From: Mycobacterium sp. BK086
Lineage (GTDB): Bacteria > Actinomycetota > Actinomycetes > Mycobacteriales > Mycobacteriaceae
Reading direction: 5' to 3'
Length of the DNA: 64,000 nt
Assembly: GCA_004362315.1 (NCBI GenBank)
Contig: SNWL01000006.1
Location: 248,001 to 312,000 of the forward strand
Part shown: positions 49,747-59,813 of the stretch, one piece after another
Layout: every line of letters starts with the position of its first letter
Numbering within the stretch: position 1 is the stretch's first letter
Notes under the pieces: model-generated
Database searches by the model: none
Told to the model about the DNA's origin: nothing
What the model saw: only the letters and a program-made list of their open reading frames with translations
Program-made: the position numbers and the translations under genes

Positions 49747-50789
49747 CGGCCCTGGCACGACGGCCGGATCCGACCTCGGACCACGCGGCCTTCCGGGAGA
49801 GCGCGCGCCGGTTCGTCGCCAGCAATGTCACGCCGAACCTGGCTGACTGGCGGCGGGACGGCGCCGTCTCTCGGGACGTGTTCAGCGCCGCGGGGGCGCA
49901 CGGCTTCCTCGGCACCTGCGCGCCCGAGGAGTTCGGTGGCGGCGAGGCCGGCGACTACGCGTTTCTCGCGGCGCTGATCGAGGAGACCGTCGACGCCGGG
50001 TCGATCGGCTTGGCTCTCCTATGGGCGCTCCACGCGGGTGTGGTGATTCCCACGCTGCTCGGCCATGGCGGCTTGGAACTCCGGCAGCGGCTGCTGCCCG
50101 GCTTGGTATCCGGCGACACCGTCGCCGTCGCGGCGGGCAGTGTCGACGGACATGCGGTGATCGGCGCCCGGCTTGCCGACATTGTCCTCGTGACGGGCGA
50201 CGGCGAGGCGGCTCTGCTGTCCGCCACCGGCCCGAGCGCATCGACCATCCCGTCGCCGGCCAGTCTGGCCGCGCCCGAAATCGGCTGCGCCGAAATCGTG
50301 ATCGGATCGACCGACCCGGATAACCTCACCCCGTTGCCCGGATCCGGTGATGGGCCGCGGCGCGATATCGACCTGTGGATCGCCGTGGTGGCTCTCGCGG
50401 CCGCTCGCCGGTCGATGGAGCTGGCGGTGGAATACGCCGAGAGCCGGCGGGTATTCGGGAAGCCGCTTGCCCAATTCGAGAACACGCAGATGCGCCTGGC
50501 CGAGATCGCAGCTGAACTGCGCTCGGCCACAACATATGTCGACCAATGTGTGTCGGCACGGTCGGCTTCTGACCTGAGTGTCACCGATGCCGCGGCAGTC
50601 CGCGAGGTCGCTGTCCGGCTGGCCGGCCGGGCCGCCGATCAGAGCCTGCAGCTGCACGGCGGATACGGATACATGCGGGAGTACCCGATCGCGCAGGCGT
50701 TCGCCGACACCCGTTTTCTGTCCACCGCGGCGCAGGGGTTCTCCGACTCGCGCCGGGTGGTGGCGACGGGCCTGTTCAGCGACCGGTGA
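49743..50789 (+). CDS. Acyl-CoA dehydrogenase-family protein, short form
   Basis: A 348-residue acyl-CoA-dehydrogenase-fold protein starting at a GTG that overlaps the thiolase stop. The N-terminal CAPEEFGGGEAG and the C-terminal SRRVFGKPLAQFENTQM and LQLHGGYGYMREYPIAQAFADTR are clear. The middle domain is shortened and lacks the usual SEP-x-AGSD FAD motif (SVDGHAVIGARLADI), so it may be a non-catalytic partner. The 3' end overlaps the convergent crotonase by 14 bp. Confidence 0.82.
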   Translation: MTALARRPDPTSDHAAFRESARRFVASNVTPNLADWRRDGAVSRDVFSAAGAHGFLGTCAPEEFGGGEAGDYAFLAALIEETVDAGSIGLALLWALHAGVVIPTLLGHGGLELRQRLLPGLVSGDTVAVAAGSVDGHAVIGARLADIVLVTGDGEAALLSATGPSASTIPSPASLAAPEIGCAEIVIGSTDPDNLTPLPGSGDGPRRDIDLWIAVVALAAARRSMELAVEYAESRRVFGKPLAQFENTQMRLAEIAAELRSATTYVDQCVSARSASDLSVTDAAAVREVAVRLAGRAADQSLQLHGGYGYMREYPIAQAFADTRFLSTAAQGFSDSRRVVATGLFSDR

Positions 50790-51573
50790 ACTCCGGCGCC
50801 CGGCCTTCCTGAAACGCGGCGATCCCCTCGAGCAGGTCGCTACTGGTCAGCGTCTGATCCTCCAGCTCGAAGGCGAGATCGACGACCTCAGCGGCCCGCT
50901 GCTTCGCGAGATGGTTGAGTGCTTTCTTGGTGCCCTGCACAGCCATTGGCGGCAGTGCCGCGATGCGCTCTGCAATCAGTCGCGCGGCAGGGAGTGCCTG
51001 ATCCGGCTCGTCCACCAGATCGGTGACGAGACCGATCTGGTAGGCGGTCTCTGCGTCTAACGCGTCGCCGGTCAGCAGGTGCCGTTTGGCGCGGAGCAAT
51101 CCGGCGGCGTGCGGCCACACCAGGCAGCCACCGTCACCGGCCACCAGCCCGATCTGCACATGGGTGTCGGCGAGCTTCGCGCGCTTGGCGGCGACGACGA
51201 CGTCGCACATCAATGCCACCGTGGCCCCGAGCCCGATGGCCGCGCCCTGGACCGCGACGACGACGGGCTGTCGCAGATCGAGGAAGGCGCGCAACAGATC
51301 CTGGCCGGCGGCCACCGTGTCGGCACGCACCGTGTCGTCATCGTGTGCGGCCCGCATCAGCGCGAAGTCACCGCCCGCGGAGAATGCCGGACCGGTCGAG
51401 CCGAGCACGATCGCGCGCACGCGGTCGTCGTCGCCGAGACGACGCAACGCCGAGGCGAGTTCGACCTGGAGCAGGTTGTCGAATCGGTTACGCAGGTCGG
51501 GCCGGGTGAGCGTGATCTCCCAGACCCCGGCGCCGCGGTCCGCCAGCTCCAGGCCGTGGAATTCCGGATTCAT
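50776..51573 (-). CDS. Enoyl-CoA hydratase/isomerase family protein
   Basis: A 265-residue crotonase-fold protein with GPAFSAGGDFALM and GAAIGLGATVALMCDV oxyanion segments. IGLVAGDGGCLVWPHAAG lacks the standard Glu. The start at 51573 (MNPEFHG) is chosen; the longer frame crosses the operator. It is divergent from the alpha/beta hydrolase at 51638, with a TGAG-class operator between the two genes, so both are probably co-regulated. Confidence 0.87.
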   Translation of the reverse strand: MNPEFHGLELADRGAGVWEITLTRPDLRNRFDNLLQVELASALRRLGDDDRVRAIVLGSTGPAFSAGGDFALMRAAHDDDTVRADTVAAGQDLLRAFLDLRQPVVVAVQGAAIGLGATVALMCDVVVAAKRAKLADTHVQIGLVAGDGGCLVWPHAAGLLRAKRHLLTGDALDAETAYQIGLVTDLVDEPDQALPAARLIAERIAALPPMAVQGTKKALNHLAKQRAAEVVDLAFELEDQTLTSSDLLEGIAAFQEGRAPEFTGR

Positions 51574-51591
51574 CTGTCCCTCTTCCCTATT

Positions 51592-51612
51592 ATTAAGACT
51601 GATTGTATCATT
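51592..51612. promoter_or_regulatory. TGAG-class operator (crotonase / hydrolase divergent promoter)
   Basis: Arms ATTAAGA and TATCATT with a 7-bp spacer, extended by TATT and ATTG. It sits centrally between starts at 51573 and 51638. Confidence 0.65.
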
Positions 51613-51637
51613 ATTGCGAATGGAGGTGGCTCGCCGT

Positions 51638-52438
51638 ATGCCCATGATCGATGTGGAAGATCAAGTGCGCGTTCATGTTCAGGATCTCGGCGATGGACCT
51701 GCCGTGGTGTTCATCTCCGGCTTCGGACTCGATCACGAGCTGTGGGACCGCCAGGTTCGCGTGCTCACCGACGCCGGATACCGCACCATCTGCATCACGC
51801 AGCGCGGCCACAGCCAATCCGACCACCCCCTGCACGGCTATGACATCGATCGGCTCAGCGGTGACGTCTTGGCTGTCCTCGCCGCCCTTGACGTCGACTC
51901 CGCCGTGATCGTCGGGCATTCCTTCGGCGGGCAAGTGGCCTTCCACACCGCCGCACTCGCGCCCGAGTTGGTGACCCGGCTGGTGCTCGTCGGCTCGAAT
52001 GCCGTACGAGCCAGCCGAAGCGAGGAATTCCCGTTCGGCGCGCCGCCCGACGACGTCGTCGCGCAGATGGTCAGAGCCGAAGAGACCGACCGGGTGGCGG
52101 CCCGATACCAGCTGATCCAGACGAACTTCGCCGTCGAACCCGATCCGCGCGTGGTCAATTGGTTGATGGGCACGTGGATGCGGATGCCGACCTGGTCGGC
52201 GATCGCCTGCTACAACACCTTGCTGCGCACGGATCTCATTGGTGAGATCGGAGCGGTGCGCCAGCCTGTGCTCCAGATCAACGGCACCGGTGACCGGGTG
52301 CATTCGACCAAGGGCTCGCATTGGCTCAAGTCCCAGTTATCGGACTCGACGATGGTCGAACTCGAATGCGGGCACTTCCCGATGCTGGAGTCTCCCGACG
52401 AGTTCGACAAGGTGCTCGTCAACTTCCTGGTGAGCTAG
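51638..52438 (+). CDS. Alpha/beta-hydrolase-fold protein
   Basis: A 266-residue hydrolase. The nucleophile is Ser95 in GHSFGG, with Asp219 (NGTGDRVHS) and His246 (ECGHFPML) as the other triad members. An oxyanion segment FISGFGLDHELW is near residue 25. It may cleave an ester, lactone or C-C bond. The ester product of the Baeyer-Villiger-type monooxygenase at 59814 is one attractive substrate class, by inference. Either of two ATGs (51620, 51638) could start it; GGAGG at 51622 favours 51638. Confidence 0.87.
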   Translation: MPMIDVEDQVRVHVQDLGDGPAVVFISGFGLDHELWDRQVRVLTDAGYRTICITQRGHSQSDHPLHGYDIDRLSGDVLAVLAALDVDSAVIVGHSFGGQVAFHTAALAPELVTRLVLVGSNAVRASRSEEFPFGAPPDDVVAQMVRAEETDRVAARYQLIQTNFAVEPDPRVVNWLMGTWMRMPTWSAIACYNTLLRTDLIGEIGAVRQPVLQINGTGDRVHSTKGSHWLKSQLSDSTMVELECGHFPMLESPDEFDKVLVNFLVS

Positions 52439-53016
52439 TCAAGCACCCGCAGGGCGCTCAGTCCGAGTCGCACGAGCAGCTCCTCGGCATGCGGAGCCGC
52501 CCGCCCGCCCGGTGGCCGAAATGCCTCCGACAGCAACAGCAATTGGACCCCGCGCGTCGCGGTGACGAGTTCATCCGTCGAGGCTCCGGGGTAGCAGCGG
52601 TGCAGACAGCTCACCCACCGTTCGGTCACCCGCTTGTGTCTACGGTCGTGCTGGTCGCGGTAACGTTGGGCCAGCGAGCGCTGTTCGCGCATCCAAATCG
52701 CGACGAGGCGCTCGTGACTGGCGACCAGACCGGCGAACGCACGCAGCAGCCGCTCCAGATCCGCATGCGGATCGTCGGCAGGTTCGCCGATCCGCAGGAG
52801 CAGCGTGTCGAGAACCTTGTCGAACAACGCCGCCAGGATGGCGTCCTTGTTCGGGAAGTACCGATAGATCGCCGATCCGCTGGTGCCTGCGGCCTTGCCG
52901 ATCTCGTCGACACCGACGCCGTCAAAGCTGCGTTCGAAGAACAACCGCTCGGCGGCCGCGAGAATCTGTTCTTCGCGGGAGATCGTGTGGGTCGGAGCCG
53001 ATCGTGTGGAGCCCAT
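52435..53016 (-). CDS. TetR-family transcriptional regulator (AACGNNCGTT group)
   Basis: A 193-residue regulator with GVGVDEIGKAAGTSGSAIYRYFPNKDAIL, close to the TetR at 17559. It lies 3 bp after the acyl-CoA dehydrogenase at 53020 and forms an operon with it. GAACGACCGTTC at 54203 lies upstream of that operon, which supports autoregulation through the AACG class. Its 3' end overlaps the hydrolase stop by 4 bp. Confidence 0.87.
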   Translation of the reverse strand: MGSTRSAPTHTISREEQILAAAERLFFERSFDGVGVDEIGKAAGTSGSAIYRYFPNKDAILAALFDKVLDTLLLRIGEPADDPHADLERLLRAFAGLVASHERLVAIWMREQRSLAQRYRDQHDRRHKRVTERWVSCLHRCYPGASTDELVTATRGVQLLLLSEAFRPPGGRAAPHAEELLVRLGLSALRVLD

Positions 53017-53019
53017 GGC

Positions 53020-54168
<1,149 letters not shown>

Positions 54169-54202
54169 CTCAATGGCTCCCTTCTGCACGTCTCCAGCTA
54201 AA

Positions 54203-54214
54203 GAACGACCGTTC
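54203..54214. promoter_or_regulatory. GAACG-n2-CGTTC operator
   Basis: A perfect 5-bp inverted repeat, 35 bp before the minus-strand start at 54168. AACG class. Confidence 0.6.
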
Positions 54215-54290
54215 ACTTCACGCGGTAGAAGCGGCGCGAACCTCGCCGCGACAGCCGCCGATTGACCGTTTCCAGCCTGAGGACTTATTA

Positions 54291-54311
54291 TTTGAGACAA
54301 TCTAGCTCATA
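54291..54311. promoter_or_regulatory. TGAG-class operator (acyl-CoA dehydrogenase 54372)
   Basis: Arms TTTGAGA and GCTCATA with a 7-bp spacer, in the same divergent region as the AACG site at 54203 but nearer the plus-strand gene. Confidence 0.75.
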
Positions 54312-54371
54312 AATTGGGATCCGAGTGCCGGTTGTGCTCGCCTCGTGATCAATCGTTCTCAGGAGGTACCC

Positions 54372-55538
54372 GTGGAAGCGTTGTCGCTCACCGAGGAGCA
54401 GCGCGAGCTCGCCGCGGCGATCCGCGAATTCGGACGCCGTGAGTGCGGAACGCGGGAGCAGCGCGACGCCCTGACCGATCACGGTGCCGAACAGCACCAC
54501 GCCGGCGTGTACCGGAAGCTCGCGGAACTGGGCTACCTCGGCGTGTCCATCCCGGAGGAATACGGCGGCAGTGGTGGCGGCCTCACCGAGCAGGTGATCC
54601 TGTTCGAGGAACTGTGGCGTGCGCTGGTCCCGGTGCACGGCGCCGGTACCTCGCACACCGTGGCCGGCATCTACAAGCGCTTCGCCAGCGACGACCAGAA
54701 GAAGTCCGCCCTGGGTTCGATCTGTGCAGGCAACGTCATGTCGATCAGCATCTCCGAGCCGGGCGCGGGTTCGGACGCCGCCGCGGTCAGCTGCCGGGCC
54801 GACAAGGTGGACGGCGGCTGGCGCATCAACGGACAGAAGACCTGGTGCTCGGACGCCCAGTTCGCCACCACGATTCTGGTCGTCGTACGCACCTCCCGGG
54901 GCGCGCGGCCCCACGATGGCCTGACGCTGCTGGAAGTCCCGGCTGATGCCGAGGGCCTGCAGATCAGCCCCATCTCGACCATGGGCGGAAGCGAGGTCAA
55001 CGACCTGTACTTCACCGATGTGTTCGTCCCGGAATCGGCGCTCGTCGGCGTCGAGGGCGGTGGCTGGAAGCACGTCATGGCCGGCCTCAACGGTGAGCGG
55101 TTGGTCTGCGCCGCACAAGGTCTCGGAATGGCACAGCGGGCATTCGACGATCTGCTGGCGTACGTGACGGAACGGCAGCAGTTCGGCGCCCCGATCGGCT
55201 CGTTCCAAGCAATGCGGCATCGGATCGCGGATCTCGCCATCGAGATCGAGGCCGCCCGGGCACTCACCTACGCCACCGTCCATCACATCGAGAACGCCAT
55301 CGGTAGCCCCGAGGAATGGGTCCGCGCGACCTCGATGTCGAAGGTGAAGGTGACCGAGACGGCCAAGAAGGTGGCGCTCGAAGGCGTGCAGATGATGGGG
55401 GGCTACGGCTACTCGTCCGAATTCGACATGGAGCGCCACCTTCGCATCAGCATCCCCGCCACCATCTATGCCGGCACCAACGAGATCCAGCGCGACATCA
55501 TCTCCTCGACGTTCGGCCTTCGCCCGTCGAATCGGTGA
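54372..55538 (+). CDS. Acyl-CoA dehydrogenase
   Basis: A 388-residue dehydrogenase. The GTG at 54372 is chosen because AGGAGG lies 5 nt upstream. It has SIPEEYGGSGG, SISEPGAGSDAAAV, NGQKTWCSDA, ERQQFGAPIG and IYAGTNEIQRDI. It is strongly similar to the dehydrogenase at 6471 (same CGTREQR-type N-terminus and C-terminal GGYGYSSEFDMER). The catalytic base is probably the Glu of NGERL. It is a single-gene unit under a TGAG operator. Confidence 0.9.
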   Translation: MEALSLTEEQRELAAAIREFGRRECGTREQRDALTDHGAEQHHAGVYRKLAELGYLGVSIPEEYGGSGGGLTEQVILFEELWRALVPVHGAGTSHTVAGIYKRFASDDQKKSALGSICAGNVMSISISEPGAGSDAAAVSCRADKVDGGWRINGQKTWCSDAQFATTILVVVRTSRGARPHDGLTLLEVPADAEGLQISPISTMGGSEVNDLYFTDVFVPESALVGVEGGGWKHVMAGLNGERLVCAAQGLGMAQRAFDDLLAYVTERQQFGAPIGSFQAMRHRIADLAIEIEAARALTYATVHHIENAIGSPEEWVRATSMSKVKVTETAKKVALEGVQMMGGYGYSSEFDMERHLRISIPATIYAGTNEIQRDIISSTFGLRPSNR

Positions 55539-55592
55539 AAGCGCACCTTGCGTACCTGTGATGCTTGACACTGGACAGAGCATTCTTCAATA

Positions 55593-55613
55593 ATTGAGAT
55601 TGATTGCCTCATA
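55593..55613. promoter_or_regulatory. TGAG-class operator (P450 operon)
   Basis: Arms ATTGAGA and CCTCATA with a 7-bp spacer, 55 bp before the P450 ATG at 55668. Confidence 0.7.
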
Positions 55614-55667
55614 TTTACACCTCGGGAAAGTACCCAGGTCAGCGCCACCTTTGGTGAGGAGCAGGAA

Positions 55668-56906
55668 ATGACTGTCACACAGCCCGACATCCGAGTGCTC
55701 GACGCCGAGACGTATGCGAACGGCGACCCGACCACGTTCGGCTTGCCGCTCGATCAGTACGCCTGGCTGCGAGACAACGAACCCTGCTATCTCCAGGAGT
55801 TCGACGACCCGATGCTCATCGACCGGGCCTGGGTGATCAGCCGCAACGCCGACATCTGGGCCGTCGATCGCAACTCGGAGCTCTACACCACCGCCCGTGG
55901 CGGGGTGAACATCTGGCGGGTCACGCCGCTGGACGCCGAGGCGGGCGGCAAGCCGGCCATGCTGACGATGGACGGCGCCAAGCATCGCGAGCAGCGCGGG
56001 GTGATGAGCAAGGCGTTCACGCCGAGATTCGTCCGCGGGCTGGAAGAGAAGTTCCGCGAGTACGCGGTCAACATCGTCGACGAGGCCCTGGAGAAGGGCA
56101 GCTTCAACTTCGTCGACGACATCGGCAACGCCATGCCCATGGAGGCGCTCGGCGACGTGCTCGGCGTGCCCGCGGGTGACCGGGCGAAATTCTTCGAGTG
56201 GGTCGACAAGTTCGCCGCACCGTTCGACACCAGGATCACCCCGTCCTTCGAGGTGGTGTTCATGTCGATCATGAACCTGTTCAACTACGCGGTCGAGCTC
56301 GGCGATCTCAAGCGCGAGAACCCGGGCGACGACGTGATCACCCAGCTGGTGCAGGCCGGTGCCGACGTGATTTCTCAGGACGAGCTGATGGGCAACGTCG
56401 CGCTGCTGGCCAGTGGTGCAGCGGAGAGCACGCGCACCGCCCTGTCGCACGGGATGCACGAGCTCATGCGCAATCCCGAGCAGATGGCCTGGCTGCGGGA
56501 GCGCGCCGACGACATCCCCGATACCGCCATCCAGGAGATCGTCCGTATCTCGTCGCCGTTCACCCATCTGTGCCGCACCGCGACCGCCGACCACGAGTTC
56601 CACGGCAAGGAAATCAAAGAGAACGACAAGGTGCTGATGCACTTCGCGGCGGGCAACTTCGACGAGCGCGCATTCACCGATCCGAATACCTTCGATCTCT
56701 CCCGGGAGAAGAACCCGCATGTGAGCTTCGGCCGCGGCCCGCACCAGTGCCTCGGCAAGCATGTCGCCTCGCTGGAAATGAAGATCCTGCTCGAGGAGCT
56801 GCTGCGGCGGACCAAGACCATCGAGCCGGCCGGCGACATCGTCTACGTCAAGGACGCGTATTCCCGTGGCGTATACCAACTTCCGGTGACGATCACAGGA
56901 GCGTGA
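55668..56906 (+). CDS. Cytochrome P450 (CYP124/125/142-like clade by motifs)
   Basis: A 412-residue P450. The haem-binding loop is FGRGPHQCLGKH with Cys361, the ExxR is EIVR, and the I-helix reads SGAAESTRTALSHGM. The I-helix lacks the usual A-G-x-E-T-T but keeps S-T-R-x-A-x-S-H-G, as in CYP124/125-type hydroxylases of methyl-branched lipids and sterols. It probably hydroxylates a terminal or near-terminal carbon. GAGGAGCAGGAA precedes the ATG. It is the first gene of P450-ferredoxin-ALDH-racemase. Confidence 0.92.
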   Translation: MTVTQPDIRVLDAETYANGDPTTFGLPLDQYAWLRDNEPCYLQEFDDPMLIDRAWVISRNADIWAVDRNSELYTTARGGVNIWRVTPLDAEAGGKPAMLTMDGAKHREQRGVMSKAFTPRFVRGLEEKFREYAVNIVDEALEKGSFNFVDDIGNAMPMEALGDVLGVPAGDRAKFFEWVDKFAAPFDTRITPSFEVVFMSIMNLFNYAVELGDLKRENPGDDVITQLVQAGADVISQDELMGNVALLASGAAESTRTALSHGMHELMRNPEQMAWLRERADDIPDTAIQEIVRISSPFTHLCRTATADHEFHGKEIKENDKVLMHFAAGNFDERAFTDPNTFDLSREKNPHVSFGRGPHQCLGKHVASLEMKILLEELLRRTKTIEPAGDIVYVKDAYSRGVYQLPVTITGA

Positions 56907-56911
56907 CATCC

Positions 56912-57106
56912 ATGCGGGTCATCGTTGACAGCGACCGGTGTGAACTGCACGGCGAGTGCATGGTCGCCGCACCCGACGTGTTCGATATCGGAGACGACGA
57001 CGAGGTGGTCACCGTGCTCGACGCCGAGCCCGGCGAGCATCTGCGCGCCGCCGTGGAACAAGCCGTCCTGATGTGCCCGCTCGGCGCGATCAGAATCGAG
57101 GATTGA
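56912..57106 (+). CDS. Small ferredoxin with CxxHxxC...CP motif
   Basis: A 64-residue ferredoxin. Cys10, His13 and Cys16 form C-x2-H-x2-C, and Cys55-Pro56 completes the set. His stands where a Cys of a 3Fe-4S/4Fe-4S ferredoxin would be. Such atypical ferredoxins next to P450 genes are known in mycobacteria, where the variable fourth position tunes the redox potential. It is 5 bp after the P450 stop and probably donates electrons to it. Confidence 0.9.
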   Translation: MRVIVDSDRCELHGECMVAAPDVFDIGDDDEVVTVLDAEPGEHLRAAVEQAVLMCPLGAIRIED

Positions 57107-57110
57107 CAAC

Positions 57111-58655
57111 GTGACCGCCATCAAGGACCCCGCCGCGACCGGAACCGTCGTCGAGGTGCGCAATCCCGCCGACGGCTCGGTAGTCGGGGTGGTACCCGAC
57201 ATGACACCCGAGGCCGTCGGCGCGCTGGCCGACCGGCTCCGCGCCGCGCAACCCGCCTGGGCCGCAATGACTCCGGAGGCGCGCGCCGGCCACCTGCGTC
57301 GCTGGCTGGACTGGATCGTGGACAACCAGGACCGCATCCTGGGGCTCGTCCACCGGGAGGCGGGCAAGTCCTGGGGTGACGCCCAGATCGAGCTCCTGGT
57401 GTGCATGGAGGTCATCAACTACTACGCCAAACACGGCGCCGAGTTCCTCGCCGACGAGACCCGGCGGCCGCACGGCCCGGCCTCGTTGACCAAGAACCTC
57501 CGAATCCGTTATGTGCCTTATCAACTCGTCGGCGTCATCACACCGTGGAACTACCCGGTCGGGATGCCGATGATGGACATCCCGGGCGCCCTGATGGCCG
57601 GTGCTGCGGTGCTGAGCAAGCCGTCGGAGGAGACACCACTGGCCTGGGCCGAGATCGTCCGGGGCTGGAATGAGGAGATCGGCGCACCGCCGGTGCTGGG
57701 CCTCGCGACCGGGCTCGGCGGTACCGGAGCCGCCGTCGTCGACGCCGTCGACATGGTGCAGTTCACCGGATCGACGGCAACCGGCCGGCGGATCGGCATG
57801 CGTTGCGCCGAACGCCTCATCCCGGTGAGCCTCGAACTCGGCGGTAAGGACGCGATGATCGTGCTCTCCGATGCACCGCTGCAGCGGGCGATTCGCGGCG
57901 CGATCTGGGGTGGCCTGTTCAACGCCGGGCAGTCCTGCATTGCCGTTGAACGCATTTACGTCGAGTCCCCGATCTACGACGAGTTCGTCGCGGGTTTGGT
58001 CGAACAGGTGAACACCCTGCGCCAGGGGCACGACTCGCAGGGCAGCTTCACCGCCGAGTTCGGCGCGATGGCCACCGAGAATCAGATGCAGATCGTCGAG
58101 CGCCACGTCGCCGACGCGGTGGCCAAGGGCGCTCGCGTGCTGACCGGTGGTCACCGCTCTGAGAGCGGGTTGTTCTATCCCCCAACGATTCTGGTCGACG
58201 TGGACCACACCATGCTCTGCATGCGCGAGGAGACCTTCGGCCCGTTGCTGCCGATCATGAAGGTCCGCGACGAGGACGAGGCCGTCCGGCTGGCGAACGA
58301 CAGCCCGTACGGTTTGGCCAGTAGCGTGTGGACCTCGTCGGTGCGCCGCGCCGAGCGGGTGGGGACCCGCATCGAAGCGGGCGGGGTGAACATCAACAAC
58401 GCGATGATCAACGTCTTCCAATTCCCGTTGCCGATGGGCGGCTGGAAACAGTCCGGCCTCGGTCATCGATTCGGCGGCCCGAACGGTGTGCGCAAGTTCT
58501 GCCGCCAGCAGGCCTTCGTCAGCGAGAAAGTGCACCTCGAGACCGAAACCCATTGGTATCCCTACTCGCGTAAGAAGGCACGCGTGACGGCTGCGGTGCT
58601 TCGGCTGGTCGAGATGAACGACTGGCGCCGTCGGCTCGGGCTGCGCCCGCGGTGA
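57111..58655 (+). CDS. NAD(P)-dependent aldehyde dehydrogenase
   Basis: A 514-residue aldehyde dehydrogenase starting at GTG. The nucleophile is Cys276 in NAGQSC, the general base Glu242 in LELGGKD, and the oxyanion Asn lies in TPWNYP. It would turn the aldehyde formed after P450 hydroxylation into a carboxylic acid, which the FadD-like ligase could activate. The stop overlaps the racemase start (GTGA). A slightly longer C-terminus than usual is basic. Confidence 0.92.
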   Translation: MTAIKDPAATGTVVEVRNPADGSVVGVVPDMTPEAVGALADRLRAAQPAWAAMTPEARAGHLRRWLDWIVDNQDRILGLVHREAGKSWGDAQIELLVCMEVINYYAKHGAEFLADETRRPHGPASLTKNLRIRYVPYQLVGVITPWNYPVGMPMMDIPGALMAGAAVLSKPSEETPLAWAEIVRGWNEEIGAPPVLGLATGLGGTGAAVVDAVDMVQFTGSTATGRRIGMRCAERLIPVSLELGGKDAMIVLSDAPLQRAIRGAIWGGLFNAGQSCIAVERIYVESPIYDEFVAGLVEQVNTLRQGHDSQGSFTAEFGAMATENQMQIVERHVADAVAKGARVLTGGHRSESGLFYPPTILVDVDHTMLCMREETFGPLLPIMKVRDEDEAVRLANDSPYGLASSVWTSSVRRAERVGTRIEAGGVNINNAMINVFQFPLPMGGWKQSGLGHRFGGPNGVRKFCRQQAFVSEKVHLETETHWYPYSRKKARVTAAVLRLVEMNDWRRRLGLRPR

Positions 58656-59797
58656 CGAACGGAGGGCCACTCGCCGGGGTCAGGGTCATCGAACTGGCCG
58701 GTATCGGCCCCGGGCCATACGCGGCAATGCTGTTGGCAGATCTCGGCGCGGAAGTGATCCGGGTGGAGCGGCCGGGGCCGGCCGCCAGCGAGGTACCGCC
58801 GGAACTCGATGTGCTGCGCCGCAATCGGCGGTCCATCGTGATCGATCTGCGCCATCCCGAAGGCCGCCAGACGGTGCTGGCTTTGGCGGCCAAGGCAGAT
58901 GTCCTACTCGAGGGTTTCCGCCCCGGCGTCACCGAACGCCTCGGGCTCGGGCCCGACGATTGCCTGGCGGTGAATCCGCGCATCGTGTACGGCCGGATGA
59001 CAGGCTGGGGCCAGAGCGGCCCGCTGGCCCCGGCCGCCGGCCACGACATCAACTACATCGCCATCACCGGGGCGCTCGGCGCGATCGGCCGATCCGGCGA
59101 CGCGCCGGTACCGCCGGTGAACCTTGTCGGCGACTTCGGCGGCGGCTCGACATTCCTGGTGATCGGCGTTCTCGCAGCACTTTTCGAGGCCGCACACTCC
59201 GGGCAAGGGCAGGTGGTCGATGCCGCGATCGTCGACGGCGCGAGCTCACTGACTGCCCTGCTGCACGGGCTGCTGGCCGCCGACCGCTGGATCGACCGTC
59301 GTGGCGAGAACTTCCTCGACACCGGCGTCCCGTGGTACGACAACTACCAGACCTCCGATGGCGAATGGATGTCGGTCGGCGCGCTCGAGCCGAAGTTCTA
59401 CGCGGAGTTCACCACATTGCTCGGCCTGGATACCGAAACGGCTGCGCTGCGCGCCGATCCGTCGGGGTGGCCACGGCTGCGGGCGGCGATCACCGAGGCG
59501 TTCGCGGCGCGCACCAGGCAGGAATGGGCGGATGTCTTCGAGGGAACCGACGCCTGTGTCGCCCCGGTGCTCTCGCTCACCGAAGCCGTCAAACACCCGC
59601 ACCTGGCCGCACGGGAGACCTTCATCGACGTCGGCGGGGTATACCAGCCCGCGCCGGCACCCCGGTTCAGCAGGTCTGTCCCCGGCCATCCGTCTGCACC
59701 GCCCGCCGTGGGAGCCGATGGGCGTCAGGTGTTGTCCGACTGGGGAATCCACGACGCCGAAAGGTTGATCGAGGCCGGCGTCATCGTCTGCGACTGA
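58652..59797 (+). CDS. mcr: Alpha-methylacyl-CoA racemase (CoA-transferase family III)
   Basis: A 381-residue protein with IELAGIGPGPYAAMLLADLGA at the N-terminus. The three catalytic residues of mycobacterial MCR are all present: His131 (AGHDINY), Asp161 (VGDFGGGS) and Glu246 (GALEPKFY). MCR inverts the chirality of 2-methyl-branched acyl-CoA so that beta-oxidation can proceed. This is the best clue to the substrate of the locus: isoprenoid-derived or sterol-side-chain-like acids. The start is the GTG at 58652 overlapping the ALDH stop. Confidence 0.93.
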   Translation: MTNGGPLAGVRVIELAGIGPGPYAAMLLADLGAEVIRVERPGPAASEVPPELDVLRRNRRSIVIDLRHPEGRQTVLALAAKADVLLEGFRPGVTERLGLGPDDCLAVNPRIVYGRMTGWGQSGPLAPAAGHDINYIAITGALGAIGRSGDAPVPPVNLVGDFGGGSTFLVIGVLAALFEAAHSGQGQVVDAAIVDGASSLTALLHGLLAADRWIDRRGENFLDTGVPWYDNYQTSDGEWMSVGALEPKFYAEFTTLLGLDTETAALRADPSGWPRLRAAITEAFAARTRQEWADVFEGTDACVAPVLSLTEAVKHPHLAARETFIDVGGVYQPAPAPRFSRSVPGHPSAPPAVGADGRQVLSDWGIHDAERLIEAGVIVCD

Positions 59798-59813
59798 CGC
59801 CGGCCCTCGCCGG

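Noticed and set aside
57090..58670. 526-codon minus-strand frame opposite the aldehyde dehydrogenase
   Set aside because: The sense frame has all ALDH catalytic motifs; the antisense translation is His/Gly/Arg-rich with no domain.
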